From positions 43,661,241 to 43,725,240 of the forward strand of contig NC_134399.1 of the NCBI RefSeq assembly GCF_050003625.1: a stretch of 64,000 nt of DNA, given 5' to 3'. The stretch's first letter is position 1. Each line of letters opens with the position of its first letter. Source of the DNA: Haematobia irritans. Taxonomy: Eukaryota; Arthropoda; Insecta; Diptera; Muscidae. The notes beneath the pieces are model-generated. The model did not search any database. It was not told the origin of the DNA and saw only the letters and a program-made list of their open reading frames with translations. Below, one piece after another: positions 1 through 11,121 of the stretch. The position numbers and the translations under genes are program-made.

Positions 1-2601
1 AGACAAGAGGTTTTGGACGTCACGTTGACCTCTCCGGAACTGAATGATAAGATATCTGAGTGGCAAGTTTTGAGGGAACATAGCTTCTCAGATCATCGCT
101 ACATCAGTTTCAAATTTGATGTTCATATCACCAAGATCATATTTCCGCCAAATGTTAGGAAAGCTGACTGGAATAGGTATAGGGAATCGTTCAATATGAT
201 GATACCGGAAATAAGAGAGACAAATATGAGAAATGTGCAAGATATCGAACACGCAGTGGAGCGGATTACTAAGCCCTTCAACATCTCACTGAAAGCTGCA
301 TGCCCTAGAGGAAAGCCAAGGGGGAAACATCGACCACCATGGTGGTTTACGGAATTAAGTAATATGAGGAAATCCTGCAGGAAGCTCTTTAACAAGGCAA
401 AGTCCACCAGAGCCCCTGAGGACTGGGACGCTTACAAGAAGATTCTGAGAGGATACAAGCGAGAACTGAGAAAGGCTCAGCATAACTCGTGGAATGCTTA
501 CTGCAGCAGTATTGAGAATACGTCCGAGGCTTCCAGACTACGGAAGGTTCTAGCATCCACCAACTCCGCTCCAGGTTTCAGTAAAACATCGGAGGGCAAT
601 TGGACAACGTCCAGTGAGGAGACGCTGGAGGTACTATTGGACACACATTTTCCTGGAAATCAGACGGTTGAACCATGTACTGGCGGTGCCACAGTTGCTC
701 AGCGGTCGTTTCCTGTCGAGGAAATTGTATCGGAAACTAGAATAAGATGGGCGCTAAATAGCTTTGGACCATTCAAATCCCCTGGACCTGATGGAATTAC
801 TCCGGCGGAGTTACAAGCTGTAACTGACAAAATTATCCCCTGGTTGTCGGTGATATATAAAGGATGTATCAACTTATCATATATCCCAGGAAAGTGGAGG
901 GAAACAAAAGTCGTCTTCATACCTAAAGCGGGAAAAGCCTCTCACTCGAGGGCGAAGGATTTCCGACCAATCAGCTTATCCTCATTCCTACTTAAGACTC
1001 TGGAGAGGATGATAGATATTTATCTTAGAACTAGCATCGATTCAAGTTTGTTCTCGAAACGACAGCATGCATACTCGAAGGGCAGGTCTACTGAGACCGC
1101 ACTACATGAACTAGTCAGCTTTATTGAAAGCTCACTATCTGTCAAAGAATACACAATCGTGGCGTTTCTAGACATCGAAGGGGCGTTCAATAATGTCCAT
1201 CCCAGCTCAATATTAAATGGACTGACAACTCTAAATGTTGATCCAGTTATACTTAGGCTGTTAGACGAGCTTCTAAGGAAGAGACGCATTTCAGCCACAC
1301 TAGGACAAGCAAACATACAAAGGTATGTGAACAGAGGCACTCCTCAAGGAGGAGTTCTATCACCTCTTCTTTGGAATGTTGCTATAAACGACCTTCTGGT
1401 TTCCCTAGAAAAAGAAAGGATACAAGTGGTGGCGTACGCAGATGATGTGGCGCTAGCAGTCGGGGGAAAATTCCCATCAACAGTTAGAGATATTATACAG
1501 AGAGCCCTCCGGATAACTGAGAAATGGGCGAATGATAATGGTCTTGGGGTAAATCCTACAAAGACAGAATTAGTCATGTACTGCAAAGATCGCAAAACTC
1601 CCACGGTTAGGCCTATTTCCTTAGGGGGTATTGAAATTCCCTTTGGTGATTGTGCAAAATACCTTGGTGTTATTTTGGACAGGAAGCTGAACTTTAAGCT
1701 TAATATTGAAGAAAGGTCGAGGAAAGCAACGGTAGCTTTATACTCGTGCAAAAAGGCAATAATGAAAAAGTGGGGACTAAAACCAAAAATTGTACATTGG
1801 CTATACACGGCAGTGGTTAGACCTATAATGCTATATGGTGTTGTAGTCTGGTGGCCGGCACTTCATCAGCCGACAAGTTTAGACAAAGTTCAGCGTATGG
1901 CGTGCTTGTGTATCTCAGGTGCATTCAGGAAGACAGGAACACATTCCCTTAATGTCATACTGCATCTATTGCCTTTAGACATTTCGGCCAAACAGTCAGC
2001 TGCAACAACGGCTGTGCGGTTGCGCGAGCTATCGCTGTGGTCGGAAAAAAGTTACGGTCACAGTTCGGTCCTCAAAATAATGCCAGATGTGCCTAACGTA
2101 GTGGATTACACTTTGGCGAGTCCACTTTTCGACAAAAAGTTTGAGACTCTAATTTCCAATAGTGAGGCGTGGTGTACACGGACCCCGGGGAATAAAAGAT
2201 ATATAGATTTTTACACTGATGGCTCCAAATTGGATGGCCAAGAGGGTTTCGGAGTATATTCTAAAGATCTGGAACTTCGAATAGCGAAAAGATTACCTGA
2301 TCACTGTAGTGTTTTTCAGGCTGAAATATTAGCAATAAGAGTAGTGGTGAATTGGCTGAGAAGTAATGCTCCAAGCAATATTGGCATTAATATATACTCA
2401 GACAGTCAACCTGCAATAAAATCCTTGGACTCTGTGTTCAACTCGAAAACGGCCATCGACTGCCGCAAATCTCTCAATGAAATGGCTGAGCAGCACAATA
2501 TTCACCTAATATGGGTGCCTGGCCATAGGAACATACCGGGGAACTGCGAAGCAGATGAGCTAGCAAGGCTAGGATTTACCTTACATATTCCAGGGGAACT
2601 A
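1..2601 (+). pseudogene. LINE ORF2, reverse transcriptase-RNase H part (copy 1)
   Basis: The frame is open from base 1 and lacks the endonuclease N-terminus because the window starts there; the end of that domain is visible as FSDHRYISF. RT motifs follow: RPISLSSFLLKTLERMID, FLDIEGAFNNVHP, GTPQGGVLSP and the catalytic YADD. RNase H shows DFYTDGSKLDG, YSDSQPAIKS and IWVPGHR. Reading through into the inserted M1 element adds nine foreign codons and a stop at 2628. Compared with copy 2 it lacks one Leu codon in DSVF(L)NSKT. No frameshift or stop was seen before the insertion, so M1 appears to be the only lesion in the visible part. Confidence 0.9.
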
Positions 2602-3582
2602 CACGCTCACAAAAAATCGCTTCTGTAACATATACTCCCAAACATATTTTGCTTCAAGCATATACATTTTTGGCTATTGCCCAAACATTTATATGTTTGA
2701 TCTCTTCCAATATATAATATGTTTGAAAGCATATTGGTCTAAACAATATATGTTTGGGTAGTCAATTTCCAAACATTTTGTATTTTTGCATCCAAATTCA
2801 ATAATGTTGTCTTCCAAAAAACAATATGTTATTATGTGAACATATAATATGTTTGGAAGCATTTTGCACCCAAAAATATTATATGCTTAAAAAAAATTCT
2901 CCCAAACAATATTGTGCTCAAAATTTTATTTATTTATTTATATATTTACAATCATAATGAATTATGAAAATAAACAGGTAATATAGGTGCTAACAACATA
3001 GGTTTTCGACCTGAATGCTCAAAATTTTGTTTCTGCCCAATTGTATATTCCCCCACATCTTTCTCACTTCCACGAGATTTTTTAGTTCTTAGCACCTTTT
3101 TCTGTAGTACAAACATTGTAGAAGAAATTATTCAATTGTATGATTTCTTTTTTTTTTTTTTAATTTTACCTCTTGCCGGACGGGGATTCGAACAGCGGAC
3201 CACACAGTTTGTCAGGATCAAAGAAGTAGCTGATCAATTGCCCAAGGAAAAATAAAATGTTAATTTTGTAATAACAAGCAACAACCACCAACTTAATTCA
3301 ATATCGCTCCCTGTTAAATAGCGCTCCAAGCTACTAAACACATATATGTTTATAGGCTGTTTCTAAATTAATATATGTTTGCATCCAAGCATATTATATT
3401 TAAAAACATTTTATGTCCCAAACATAATATGTTCTAACATATTAACATATATGTCCCAAACATGTTATGCTAGTTTATGAACATTATATGCTTGCACTCA
3501 AAAATATTGTGTTTAAAAATTTGTGTTCCAAACATATAATGTTTATAGCCAAACATATGAAAAACAGTCTTTTTCATCCGTG
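2602..3582 (+). mobile_element. M1 element, 981 bp, TA target duplication
   Basis: It starts CACGCTCACAAAAAATCG and ends TTTTTCATCCGTG, with TA on both sides (2600-2601 and 3583-3584). Removing it plus one TA matches the LINE sequence at 31420-31440, so the ends are exact. The termini are rich in AAACATAT/ATATGTTT words. It has no open reading frame of substance and carries one internal tRNA-like module (3172-3246). A non-autonomous Tc1/mariner-type DNA element is the best guess, from the TA duplication. Confidence 0.85.
3172..3246 (-). other. tRNA-like module T1 inside M1
   Basis: On the minus strand it contains a good pol III B box (GTTCGAATCCCC) and the stretch CTTACAAACTGTGTGGTCC also found in the tRNA-like module of M2 elements. 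The A box is poor. It is a degenerate tRNA-derived segment, not a working tRNA gene. The same module recurs in M1 copies near 9660, 24345, 26531, 33846 and 38629. Confidence 0.6.
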
Positions 3583-3584
3583 TA

Positions 3585-4034
3585 GAATCTGTTGGTATGC
3601 CTCTGGCTACCTGCAAGCTCATACTGCGTGAGAAGGCTGTCATGATGGCAAATGTTCGATGGGAGAATTGTAAGGGTTGTAACGACACCAAGCAAATATG
3701 GCCCCATTTAAACTTAAACCGCACACTAGATATGCTAGTGTTCTCGAGACGCCAGATATCACTCCTGATATCTGCTATAACGGGTCGCTGCCTGATAGGG
3801 GATTTTGCAAAAACTATTGGTGCGAAGTATAATGACTATTGTATGAGCTGTCATGATGCGGAGGAAAAGGAATCAATAAAACACCTCTTGTGTGAGTGTC
3901 CTGCATTTTGTGTAAGGCGTAAGCAAATTTTAAGGGCATATAGCTTCAGATTACTGGCGGACCTGGAAAACGTTAACTTAAGCAGTCTGCTAATGTTTTT
4001 GGAACAATCTGGTTGGTTCAACAGAAGAAAATAA
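3585..4034 (+). pseudogene. LINE ORF2 C-terminal part (copy 1, beyond M1)
   Basis: The frame resumes directly after the TA duplication. It carries the C-terminal zinc-knuckle-like motif CMSCHDAEEKESIKHLLCEC (C-x2-C-x10-H-x2-C) and ends at the same stop as copy 2. Separated from the RT by the insertion, it cannot be part of a functional product. Confidence 0.85.
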
Positions 4035-4167
4035 TCGAGAAGGTTCAACGGTTAAAACTAGAAGTGCCCATATGTAATAGGTACTTTTAGTTAATGTGGT
4101 ATCACAATGGACTGAATAGTCTAAGTGTGCCTGAATCTTAATCGGACTGCCACTTTAACCTAACCTA

Positions 4168-4269
4168 GGAACTTAACTGCTAAAAATGTTTCAATTAAAG
4201 TTAACCGGAGACAAGATATTTCGATTTTACTTTCTGTTAACTGGGAGTTAAAGTCTAACGGAGATACAT
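4168..4269. other. Short unassigned spacer
   Basis: About 100 bp between the LINE tail and recognisable family-A sequence. I see no gene here. Confidence 0.4.
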
Positions 4270-4946
4270 GAAAATGGCAGTTAATATGATATTTAAGTGT
4301 GTCAAGTTTGATCTAATTTGGTTCAGATTTAGATAAGGCCTCCATGTATTCGTTCTTCCGGTTTATACAAATATGGCCATAATTCCCACACATGGCAAAA
4401 AATTCTGTGATGATTTCCCCATATCTTAGTCATATCCTACACACTGTAATGCCAGTATTTCCACAGAACGGTTGAGTTTTAAATACTTGACCAAATAATA
4501 CATCACAACTCACACTTGACCACATACCTTGGCGAGATCTAACCAATATCCTTGTAAACTCGCCACTGCTGAGTAGCAAATATTGTAAATATTACTCAAA
4601 TTGTCCTATATCTCGAATACATAAGTATCGCCTGATAAATCATAAACGCTCCTTGTACAATTACGAGTACATTAAAATTTCTCCCCCTTCATATTTCCCA
4701 TACGTTTTTACTAACATTGTGTTTTATCCCAGGACGTTAGCCGATTTAAATTTTAATTCTAGAGATTTTGTAGAAGTACAAAAAATTGTCTCCATTATTA
4801 GTATTTGTATCTGGAAATGCAAATCTTTTTATAGATACCAGCAAATTTGAAGTAGTTGAGATGGCAACACAAATGTTTGTCTACATAGTGGTGAAGGGTA
4901 TAATATAATCGGCCCCGCCCGACTTTTGACTTTCCTAACTTGTTTT
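4270..4946 (+). repeat. Mini-me-like family A, 3' portion
   Basis: It matches the 3' half of other A copies (for example 14340-14600 and 62340-62700 inverted) and ends with the family-A terminus GGGTATAATATAATCGGCCC then GCCCGACTTTTGACTTTCC. Short ORFs within it have no support. Confidence 0.7.
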
Positions 4947-5818
4947 TATACCCTTCACCACTACTGTGGTACAGGGTATAATAAGTTTGTGCATTTGTAT
5001 GTAACGCCAAGAAGGAAAAGTCTGAGACCCATCGTTTAGTATACCGATCGTCTTAGAATTAAATTCTGAGTCGATTTAGCGATGTCCGTCTGTCTGTCTG
5101 CCTGTTGGTGTATTTTTGTGTGCAAAGTACAGCTCGCAGTTTTAGTCCGATTGTCCTAAAATTTCGTATAGGGTCCTGTTTCGCCTTAAAGACGATCCCT
5201 ATTGATTTTAGAAAAAATCGGTTCAGATTTAGATATAGCTGCCATATATATTTTTCACCGATCTGGTCATAATTGGCGTGTTTATCAACCGATCTTCCTC
5301 AAGTTCCGTACATCCGAATATTTTATGAGTCTCGAAAAACTTGCAAAATATCAGCCAAATCGGTTCAGATTTAGATATAGCTCCCATATATAGATTTCGC
5401 CCGATTTACACTCATATGACCACAGAGGCCAATCTTTTTAGCTCCGATTTAATTGAAATTTTGCACAGGGAGTAGAATTAGCATTGTAGCTATGCGTGCC
5501 AAATTTGGTTGAAATCGGTTCAGATTTAGATATATCTCCCATATATAAATAGCTTTCGCCCGATTTACACTCATATGACCACAGAGGCCAATTTTTCACT
5601 CCGATTTAGTTGAAATTTTGCACAGGGAGTAGAATTAGCATTGTAGCTATGCGTGCCAAATTTGGTTGACATCGGTTCAGATTTAGATATAGCTCCCATA
5701 TATATGTTTTTCTGATTTCGAATGGTCAAAATACCAACATTTTCCTTGTTAAATCGCCACTGCTTAGTCGAAAAGTTGTAAAACTGACTCTAATTTTTCT
5801 AAACTTCTAATACATATA

Positions 5819-6750
5819 AAGGGTGATTTGTTAAGAGCTTGATAACTTTTTAAAAAAAAAAACGCATAAAATTTGCAAAATCTCATCGGTTCTTTATTTG
5901 AAACGTTAGATTGGTCCATGACATTTACTTTTTGAAGATAATTTCATTTAAATGTTGACCGCGGCTGCGTCTTAGGTGGTCCATTCGGAAAGTCCAATTT
6001 TGGGCAACTTTTTCGAGCATTTCGGCCGGAATAGCCCGAATTTCTTCGGAAATGTTGTCTTCCAAAGCTGGAATAGTTGCTGGCTTATTTCTGTAGACTT
6101 TAGACTTGACGTAGCCCCACAAAAAATAGTCTAAAGGCGTCAAATCGCATGATCTTGGTGGCCAACTTACCGGTCCATTTCTTGAGATGAATTGTTCTCC
6201 GAAGTTTTCCCTCAAAATGGCCATAGAATCGCGAGCTGTGTGGCATGTAGCGCCATCTTGTTGAAACCACATGTCAACCAAGTTCAGTTCTTCCATTTTT
6301 GGCAACAAAAAGTTTGTTAGCATCGAACGATAGCGATCGCCATTCACCGTAACGTTGCGTCCAACAGCATCTTTGAAAAAATACGGTCCAATGATTCCAC
6401 CAGCGTACAAACCACACCAAACAGTGCATTTTTCGGGATGCATGGGCAGTTCTTGAACGGCTTCTGGTTGCTCTTCACTCCAAATGCGGCAATTTTGCTT
6501 ATTTACGTAGCCATTCAACCAGAAATGAGCCTCATCGCTGAACAAAATTTGTCGATAAAAAAGCGGATTTTCTGCCAACTTTTCTAGGGCCCATTCACTG
6601 AAAATTCGACGTTGTGGCAGATCGTAAGTCTATTCATGATGAAATGTCAAAGCATACTGAGCATCTTTCTCTTTGACACCATGTCTGAAATCCCACGTGA
6701 TCTGTCAAATACTAATGCATGAAAATCCTAACCTCAAAAGAATCACCCTT
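5819..6750 (-). mobile_element. Mariner-type (DD41D, rosa-like) element, internally deleted
   Basis: It is 932 bp long, flanked by TA (5817-5818 and 6751-6752), with terminal inverted repeats AAGGGTGATT. The uninterrupted target is visible at 35705-35725, which confirms the ends. It carries a 3' transposase fragment on the minus strand. Confidence 0.88.
5925..6629 (-). pseudogene. DD41D mariner-like transposase, N-terminus deleted
   Basis: DDE transposase of the IS630-Tc1-mariner superfamily. Visible catalytic blocks are ILFSDEAHFWLNG (first Asp), WFQQDGATCHTA (second Asp) and CDLTPLDYFLWGYVKSK (third Asp). Forty-one residues lie between the second and third Asp, the spacing of the DD41D (rosa) group. 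The frame is open upstream to a TAG at 6630-6632, so it starts mid-protein. The N-terminal helix-turn-helix DNA-binding region of the family is absent and the element is short, so an internal deletion is inferred. The catalytic triad is intact but the protein cannot be complete. It is embedded in a family-A repeat in lobo intron 4. Confidence 0.88.
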
Positions 6751-6829
6751 TATATCGAGCGATAAATCATAAATAAACTTTTGCGAAGTTTCCTTAAAAT
6801 TGCTTCAGATTTAAATGTTTCCCATATTT

Positions 6830-8440
6830 ATACCCTGCGCCACACTGTGGAACAGGGTATTATAAGTTAGTGCATATGTTTGTAACACCCAGAAGTAGAC
6901 GAGATAGACACATGGTGTCTTTGGCAATAATGGTCAGGGTGGGTCCCTGAGTCGATATAACCATGTCCGTCCGTCCGTCTGTCTGTGAACACATTTTTGT
7001 GATCAAAGTCTAGGTCGCAATTTAAGTCCAATAGATATAGCTCCCATATATATCTTTCACCCGATATGCACTAATATGGACCCAGCAGCCAGAGTTTTAT
7101 ACCGAGTTGCTTGAAATTTTGTACAAACATAACACTTAGTCGTATAGTCAAGTGTGCAAAATTTGATTGAAATTGGTTCAGATTTAGATATAGCTCCCAT
7201 ATATATATATCTTTCGCCCGATAAGGACTTATATGGCCCCAGAAGCCAAATTTTTGGCCGAATTTGGTTGAAATTTTGCACTAGAAGTACAATTAGTAGT
7301 ATAGTCAAGTGTGCAAAATTTGATTGAAATCGGTTCAGATTTATATATAGCTCCCATATATAGCTTTCGCCCGATTTACACTCATATGACCACAGTGGCC
7401 AATCTTTTACTCCAATTTAATTGAAATTTTGCACAGGGAGTAGAATTAGCATTGTAGCTATGCGCGCCAAATTTGGTTGAAATCGGTTCAACCGATCACC
7501 AGATTTGACCTCCGGAGCCTCTCGGAATACCAAAATTCATCTGATTCAGTTGAAATTTGGTACGTGGTGTTAATATATGGCCTCAAACTCCCATGAAAAA
7601 ATTGGTCGAAATCGGTCCATAATTATATATAGGCCCCATATAAACCGATCCCCAGATTTGACCTCCAGAGCCCCTTGGAAAAGCAAAATTCTTCCCATTC
7701 GGTTGAAATTTGGTACGTGATGTCAGTATTTGGTATCCCACAACCACGCAGGAATTGGTTCCTACCAACCCATAATTATATATAGCTCCCATATTAACCG
7801 ATCTCCAGATTTGACCTCCGGTGCCTTTTGGAGAAGCAAAATTCATCCGATCTGCTTGAAATTTGGTACGTGGTGATCGTATATGATATTTAACAACCAT
7901 GACAAAAGTGGTCCATATCAGTCCATAATCATATATAGCCCCATATAAACCGATCCCGAGATTTGGTTTTGTAGCCTCTTGGAGGCGCAAATTTCATCCG
8001 AGTAAGTTGAAATTTGGTACATTGTGCTAGTATATGGTCATTAACAACTATGCCTAACTAGGTCCATATCGGTCTATAGTTATATATATATCCCTCAGAT
8101 AAATCGATTTCCAATCACACAAAAATTGGTCCATATCAAGTTCATAATTGTATATAGCCCCCATATCAGCGACCCCCATATTTCAATTCTGGCTTTCTAC
8201 GTACCGTGCAAAAAGTCCATATCGATTCGTAATTATTTGTAGACTTAACTATACATAACTTTTTTGTCTAATATGTACCACGTATGGACTAACTCACAAT
8301 TTAGAAAACGATGTTAAGAAGTTTTAAGATACCACAACCCAAGTATTTCGATTGTGGATGACAGTCTTTCGTAGAAGTTTCTACGCAATCCATACATAAG
8401 ATTCGGCCTGGCCGAACTTACGGCCGTATATACTTGTTTA
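6830..8440 (+). repeat. Mini-me-like A/B hybrid repeat
   Basis: It starts TACCCTGCGCCACACTGTGG and has a GTCCGTCCGTCTGTCTG tract. The first tandem units resemble family A (ATAGCTCCCATATATA); units after about 7490 resemble family B (TATATAGCCCCATATAAACC). It ends with the family-B terminus GGCCGAACTTACGGCCGTAT. This looks like recombination or template switching between families. ORFs such as 7583-7990 are repeat translations and not genes. Confidence 0.65.
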
Positions 8441-9096
8441 TTATTAACGTTGTCTTTGCATCTAACCTGGAAATTACGTACAAAATCTAGAAGTGATTGG
8501 AAAAATAATATGTGTGAATGTAAACATATATAAATTCAAAAATTTCGAGTAAACATATATACGTCGTGATATTTTATTCATAGAGCGACAGAGACAGAGA
8601 GAGAGAGAGAGAGTGTAGAGAAAGAAATAGAGATGGTGATGGAAACCGGGAGGGTTGACGAAAGATATCAACATAACACAGTGAGAGAATCAAAAGAGAT
8701 CAATTTCTGTTAAACTGTTTGTATGTTGTTTCAGAAAACCGTTTTATGAGTTCATTTGGTTTGGCTATGCTCTTGGCATGTTTAGAAGACTTCGTCATAA
8801 ATTTGATATGCTTAAGTCAAAATACTATCTAACTTGAATATTAAAATGAGTATTCGGAGAGAATATACATTCGGAACCAAGAGAATAGACATTTGAAAAC
8901 AAGAGCACATGTTTTGTGTTTTCTTTATCATTTTTGCATTATGGGCACAATTTTTTTTCGGAACGTAAGTAACGTCGAGTAAGTCAAAATATTCAAACAA
9001 AGGAAATTAAAAAAAAAACAGTGGAAAATATAAAACATACAAAGTGATCTTCATAAAAAATAACGAAAAGGCACTATTTTTAGAGTTGGGACAGTA
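8441..9096 (+). repeat. M2-related remnant with (GA)n tract
   Basis: It shares TGTGTGAATGTAAACATATA, the GAGAGAGA tract and the downstream segment with M2 copies at 15420-15900 and 22730-22980. It is interrupted by the M1 copy at 9097. Confidence 0.6.
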
Positions 9097-10083
9097 CACC
9101 CTCACAAAAAATCGCTTCTGTAACATATACTCCCAAACATATTTTGCTTCAAGCATATACATTTTTGGGTATTGCCCAAACATTTATATGTTTGATCTCT
9201 TCCAATATATAATATGTTTGAAAGCATATTGGTCTAAACAATATATGTTTGGGTAGTCTAAGTTCCAAACATTTTGTATTTTTGCATCCAAATTCAATAA
9301 TGTTGTCTTCCAAAAAACAATATGTTATTATGTGAACATATAATATGTTTGGAAGCACTTTGCTCCCAAAAATATTATATGCTTTAAAAAAATTCTCCCA
9401 AACAATATTGTGCTCAAAATTTTATTTATTTATTTATATATTTACAATCATAATGAATTACGAAAATAAACAGGTAATATAGGTGCTAACAACATAGGTT
9501 TTCGACCTGAATGCTCAAAATTTTGTTTCTGCCTAATTGTATATTCCCCCACATCTTTCTCATTTCCACGAGATTTTTTAGTTCTTAGCACCTTTTTCTG
9601 TAATACAAACATTGTAGAAGAAATTATTCAATTTTATAATTTTTTTTTATTTTAATTTTACCTTTTGCCGGACGGGGATTCGAACAGCGGACCACACAGT
9701 TTGTAAGGATCAAAGAAGTAGCTGATCAATTGCCCAAGGAAAAATAAAATGTTAATTTTGTAATAACAAGCAACAACCACCAACTTAATTCAATATCGCT
9801 CCCTGTTAAATAGCGCTCCAAGCTACTAAACACATTTGTTTATAGGCTATTTCTAAATTAATATATGTTTGCATCCAAGCATATTATATTTACAAACATT
9901 TTATGTCCCAAACATAATATGTTCTAACATATTAACATATATGTCCCAAACATGTTATGCTAGTTTATGAACATTATATGCTTGCACTCAAAAATATTGT
10001 GTTTAAAAATTTGTGTTCCACACATGTATATTTATATATATATTTATAGCCAAACATATGAAAAACAGTCTTTTTCATCCGTG
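9097..10083 (+). mobile_element. M1 element, 987 bp, TA-flanked
   Basis: Same family as 2602-3582. It starts CACCCTCACAAAAAATCG, ends TTTTTCATCCGTG, and has TA on both sides. The tRNA-like module T1 lies near 9660-9738 on the minus strand. It is inserted into M2-related sequence: the flanks GTTGGGACAGTA and CAGGGGGAAACAGTG join as in 15905-15945. Confidence 0.82.
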
Positions 10084-10533
10084 TACAGGGGGAAACAGTG
10101 AAAAATTAAAGAGTAAGATCTTTAAAAACAAAGTTTAGTTCCTCTTTATTAATAAGTAGTCCAAGAAGAGTTGACGGATACTTTCCAAAATAGAAGCGGC
10201 ATAAAGTTCGAGTTTTGCCGCTACATTTTAGCGGCAAATCTCCATGGTAACATCATAATAACATTATAACTTTTTTGGGCAAATTGTATTATAACTTGGT
10301 GGTCAACAATTGAATAAGATTATTTTCTTTAAAATAAATTATTGAAGAAAAGTAAACGTGAAAACATGGCCATTTTAACGCGATACTGCCAACTTTATAC
10401 CTGTCTTAAAAATGAATTTAAGTACAAAATTATTCGTTAATAAAAATTAATATTTATTTGTAGTTCTAAATAAATGGTGTTACATGCTAGCAAACAATTG
10501 TTTTTTTGTTACAACATTTAAGTAAAATGTTAA
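10084..10533 (+). repeat. M2-related internal sequence
   Basis: It continues the interrupted repeat before the M1 insertion and resembles 15920-16150 and 63300-63570. It contains a short inverted pair around TTTTGCCGCTACATTTTAGCGGC. No gene is seen. Confidence 0.5.
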
Positions 10534-10924
10534 GTAAGTAAAGTCTAAAGTCGGGCGGGCCGACTATATTATACCCTTCACCACTTTATAGACCACAATT
10601 TGTGTTACCATCTCAATTTCTTCATGAAGGTTTATATTCCCATATAAAAATATTTATATCCGATTTGGAGACAATTTTTGTACTTCTACAAAATCTCTAG
10701 AATTAAAATTTAAATCGGATAATGTCCTGAGATGAAGCACAATGTTACTAAAAAAATATGGCAAACATTTAAATCTTAACCAATTTTGAGGCAAGTTCGC
10801 AAAATTGTATTGAACCGATTTCAACCAAAATTCGCTCGCATATACAGAACCTTAATTCTACCCCCTGCGCAAAGTTTCAAGTAAATCGGAGTGAATCTTT
10901 GGTCTCTGTGGGCAAGACCGTATT
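10534..10924 (-). repeat. Family-A fragment
   Basis: It starts with the inverted family-A terminus (AAGTCTAAAGTCGGGCGGGC, then ATACCCTTCACCACT) and holds partial A units. Confidence 0.6.
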
Positions 10925-11121
10925 CAGGGGGGATGAGGGGGATCAAACCCCCCCAAATGAATGAATATTTTTATATAAATAAATATATATTTTTAGCTGC
11001 ATAGAAAAATCTTATCGAAGATGTTGAAAAGCTGGAGGTTTCATTTTGAAAAACGCTTACCTATAAAACTTGCACAGCCAAACACACATGTGTAAATGAA
11101 ATGGCGCAAAACCTGCGAAAA

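Larger units (their letters stand above)
1..4167 (+). mobile_element. LOA/R1-type LINE, copy 1 (cut by window start, split by M1)
   Basis: Non-LTR retrotransposon whose 5' part lies outside the window. It holds ORF2 from the end of the endonuclease domain to the stop at 4034, then about 130 bp of 3' UTR ending in TAACCTAACCTA. A 981-bp TA-flanked element (2602-3582) sits inside ORF2. The downstream RNase H domain and the RT motifs suggest the R1/LOA group; the clade is inferred from motifs only. It lies antisense in lobo intron 4. Confidence 0.9.
4947..6829 (+). repeat. Mini-me-like family A copy, split by a DD41D element
   Basis: It begins ATACCCTTCACCACTACTG with a short inverted repeat and continues with the conserved start of family A, including a GTCTGTCT tract. 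It contains tandem units of roughly 175 bp, each with CAGATTTAGATATAGCTCCC, and ends near TTCCCATATT. It is interrupted at 5819-6750. The (GTCY)n tract and architecture resemble the dipteran mini-me elements; this family assignment is from memory. Confidence 0.7.

Noticed and set aside
1344..1808. Antisense ORFs inside the LINE ORF2 copies
   Set aside because: Shadows of the RT frame; they recur only because the LINE recurs.
8474..9000. Minus-strand ORFs of 62-66 codons
   Set aside because: Within M2-related repeat, low complexity, no motifs.
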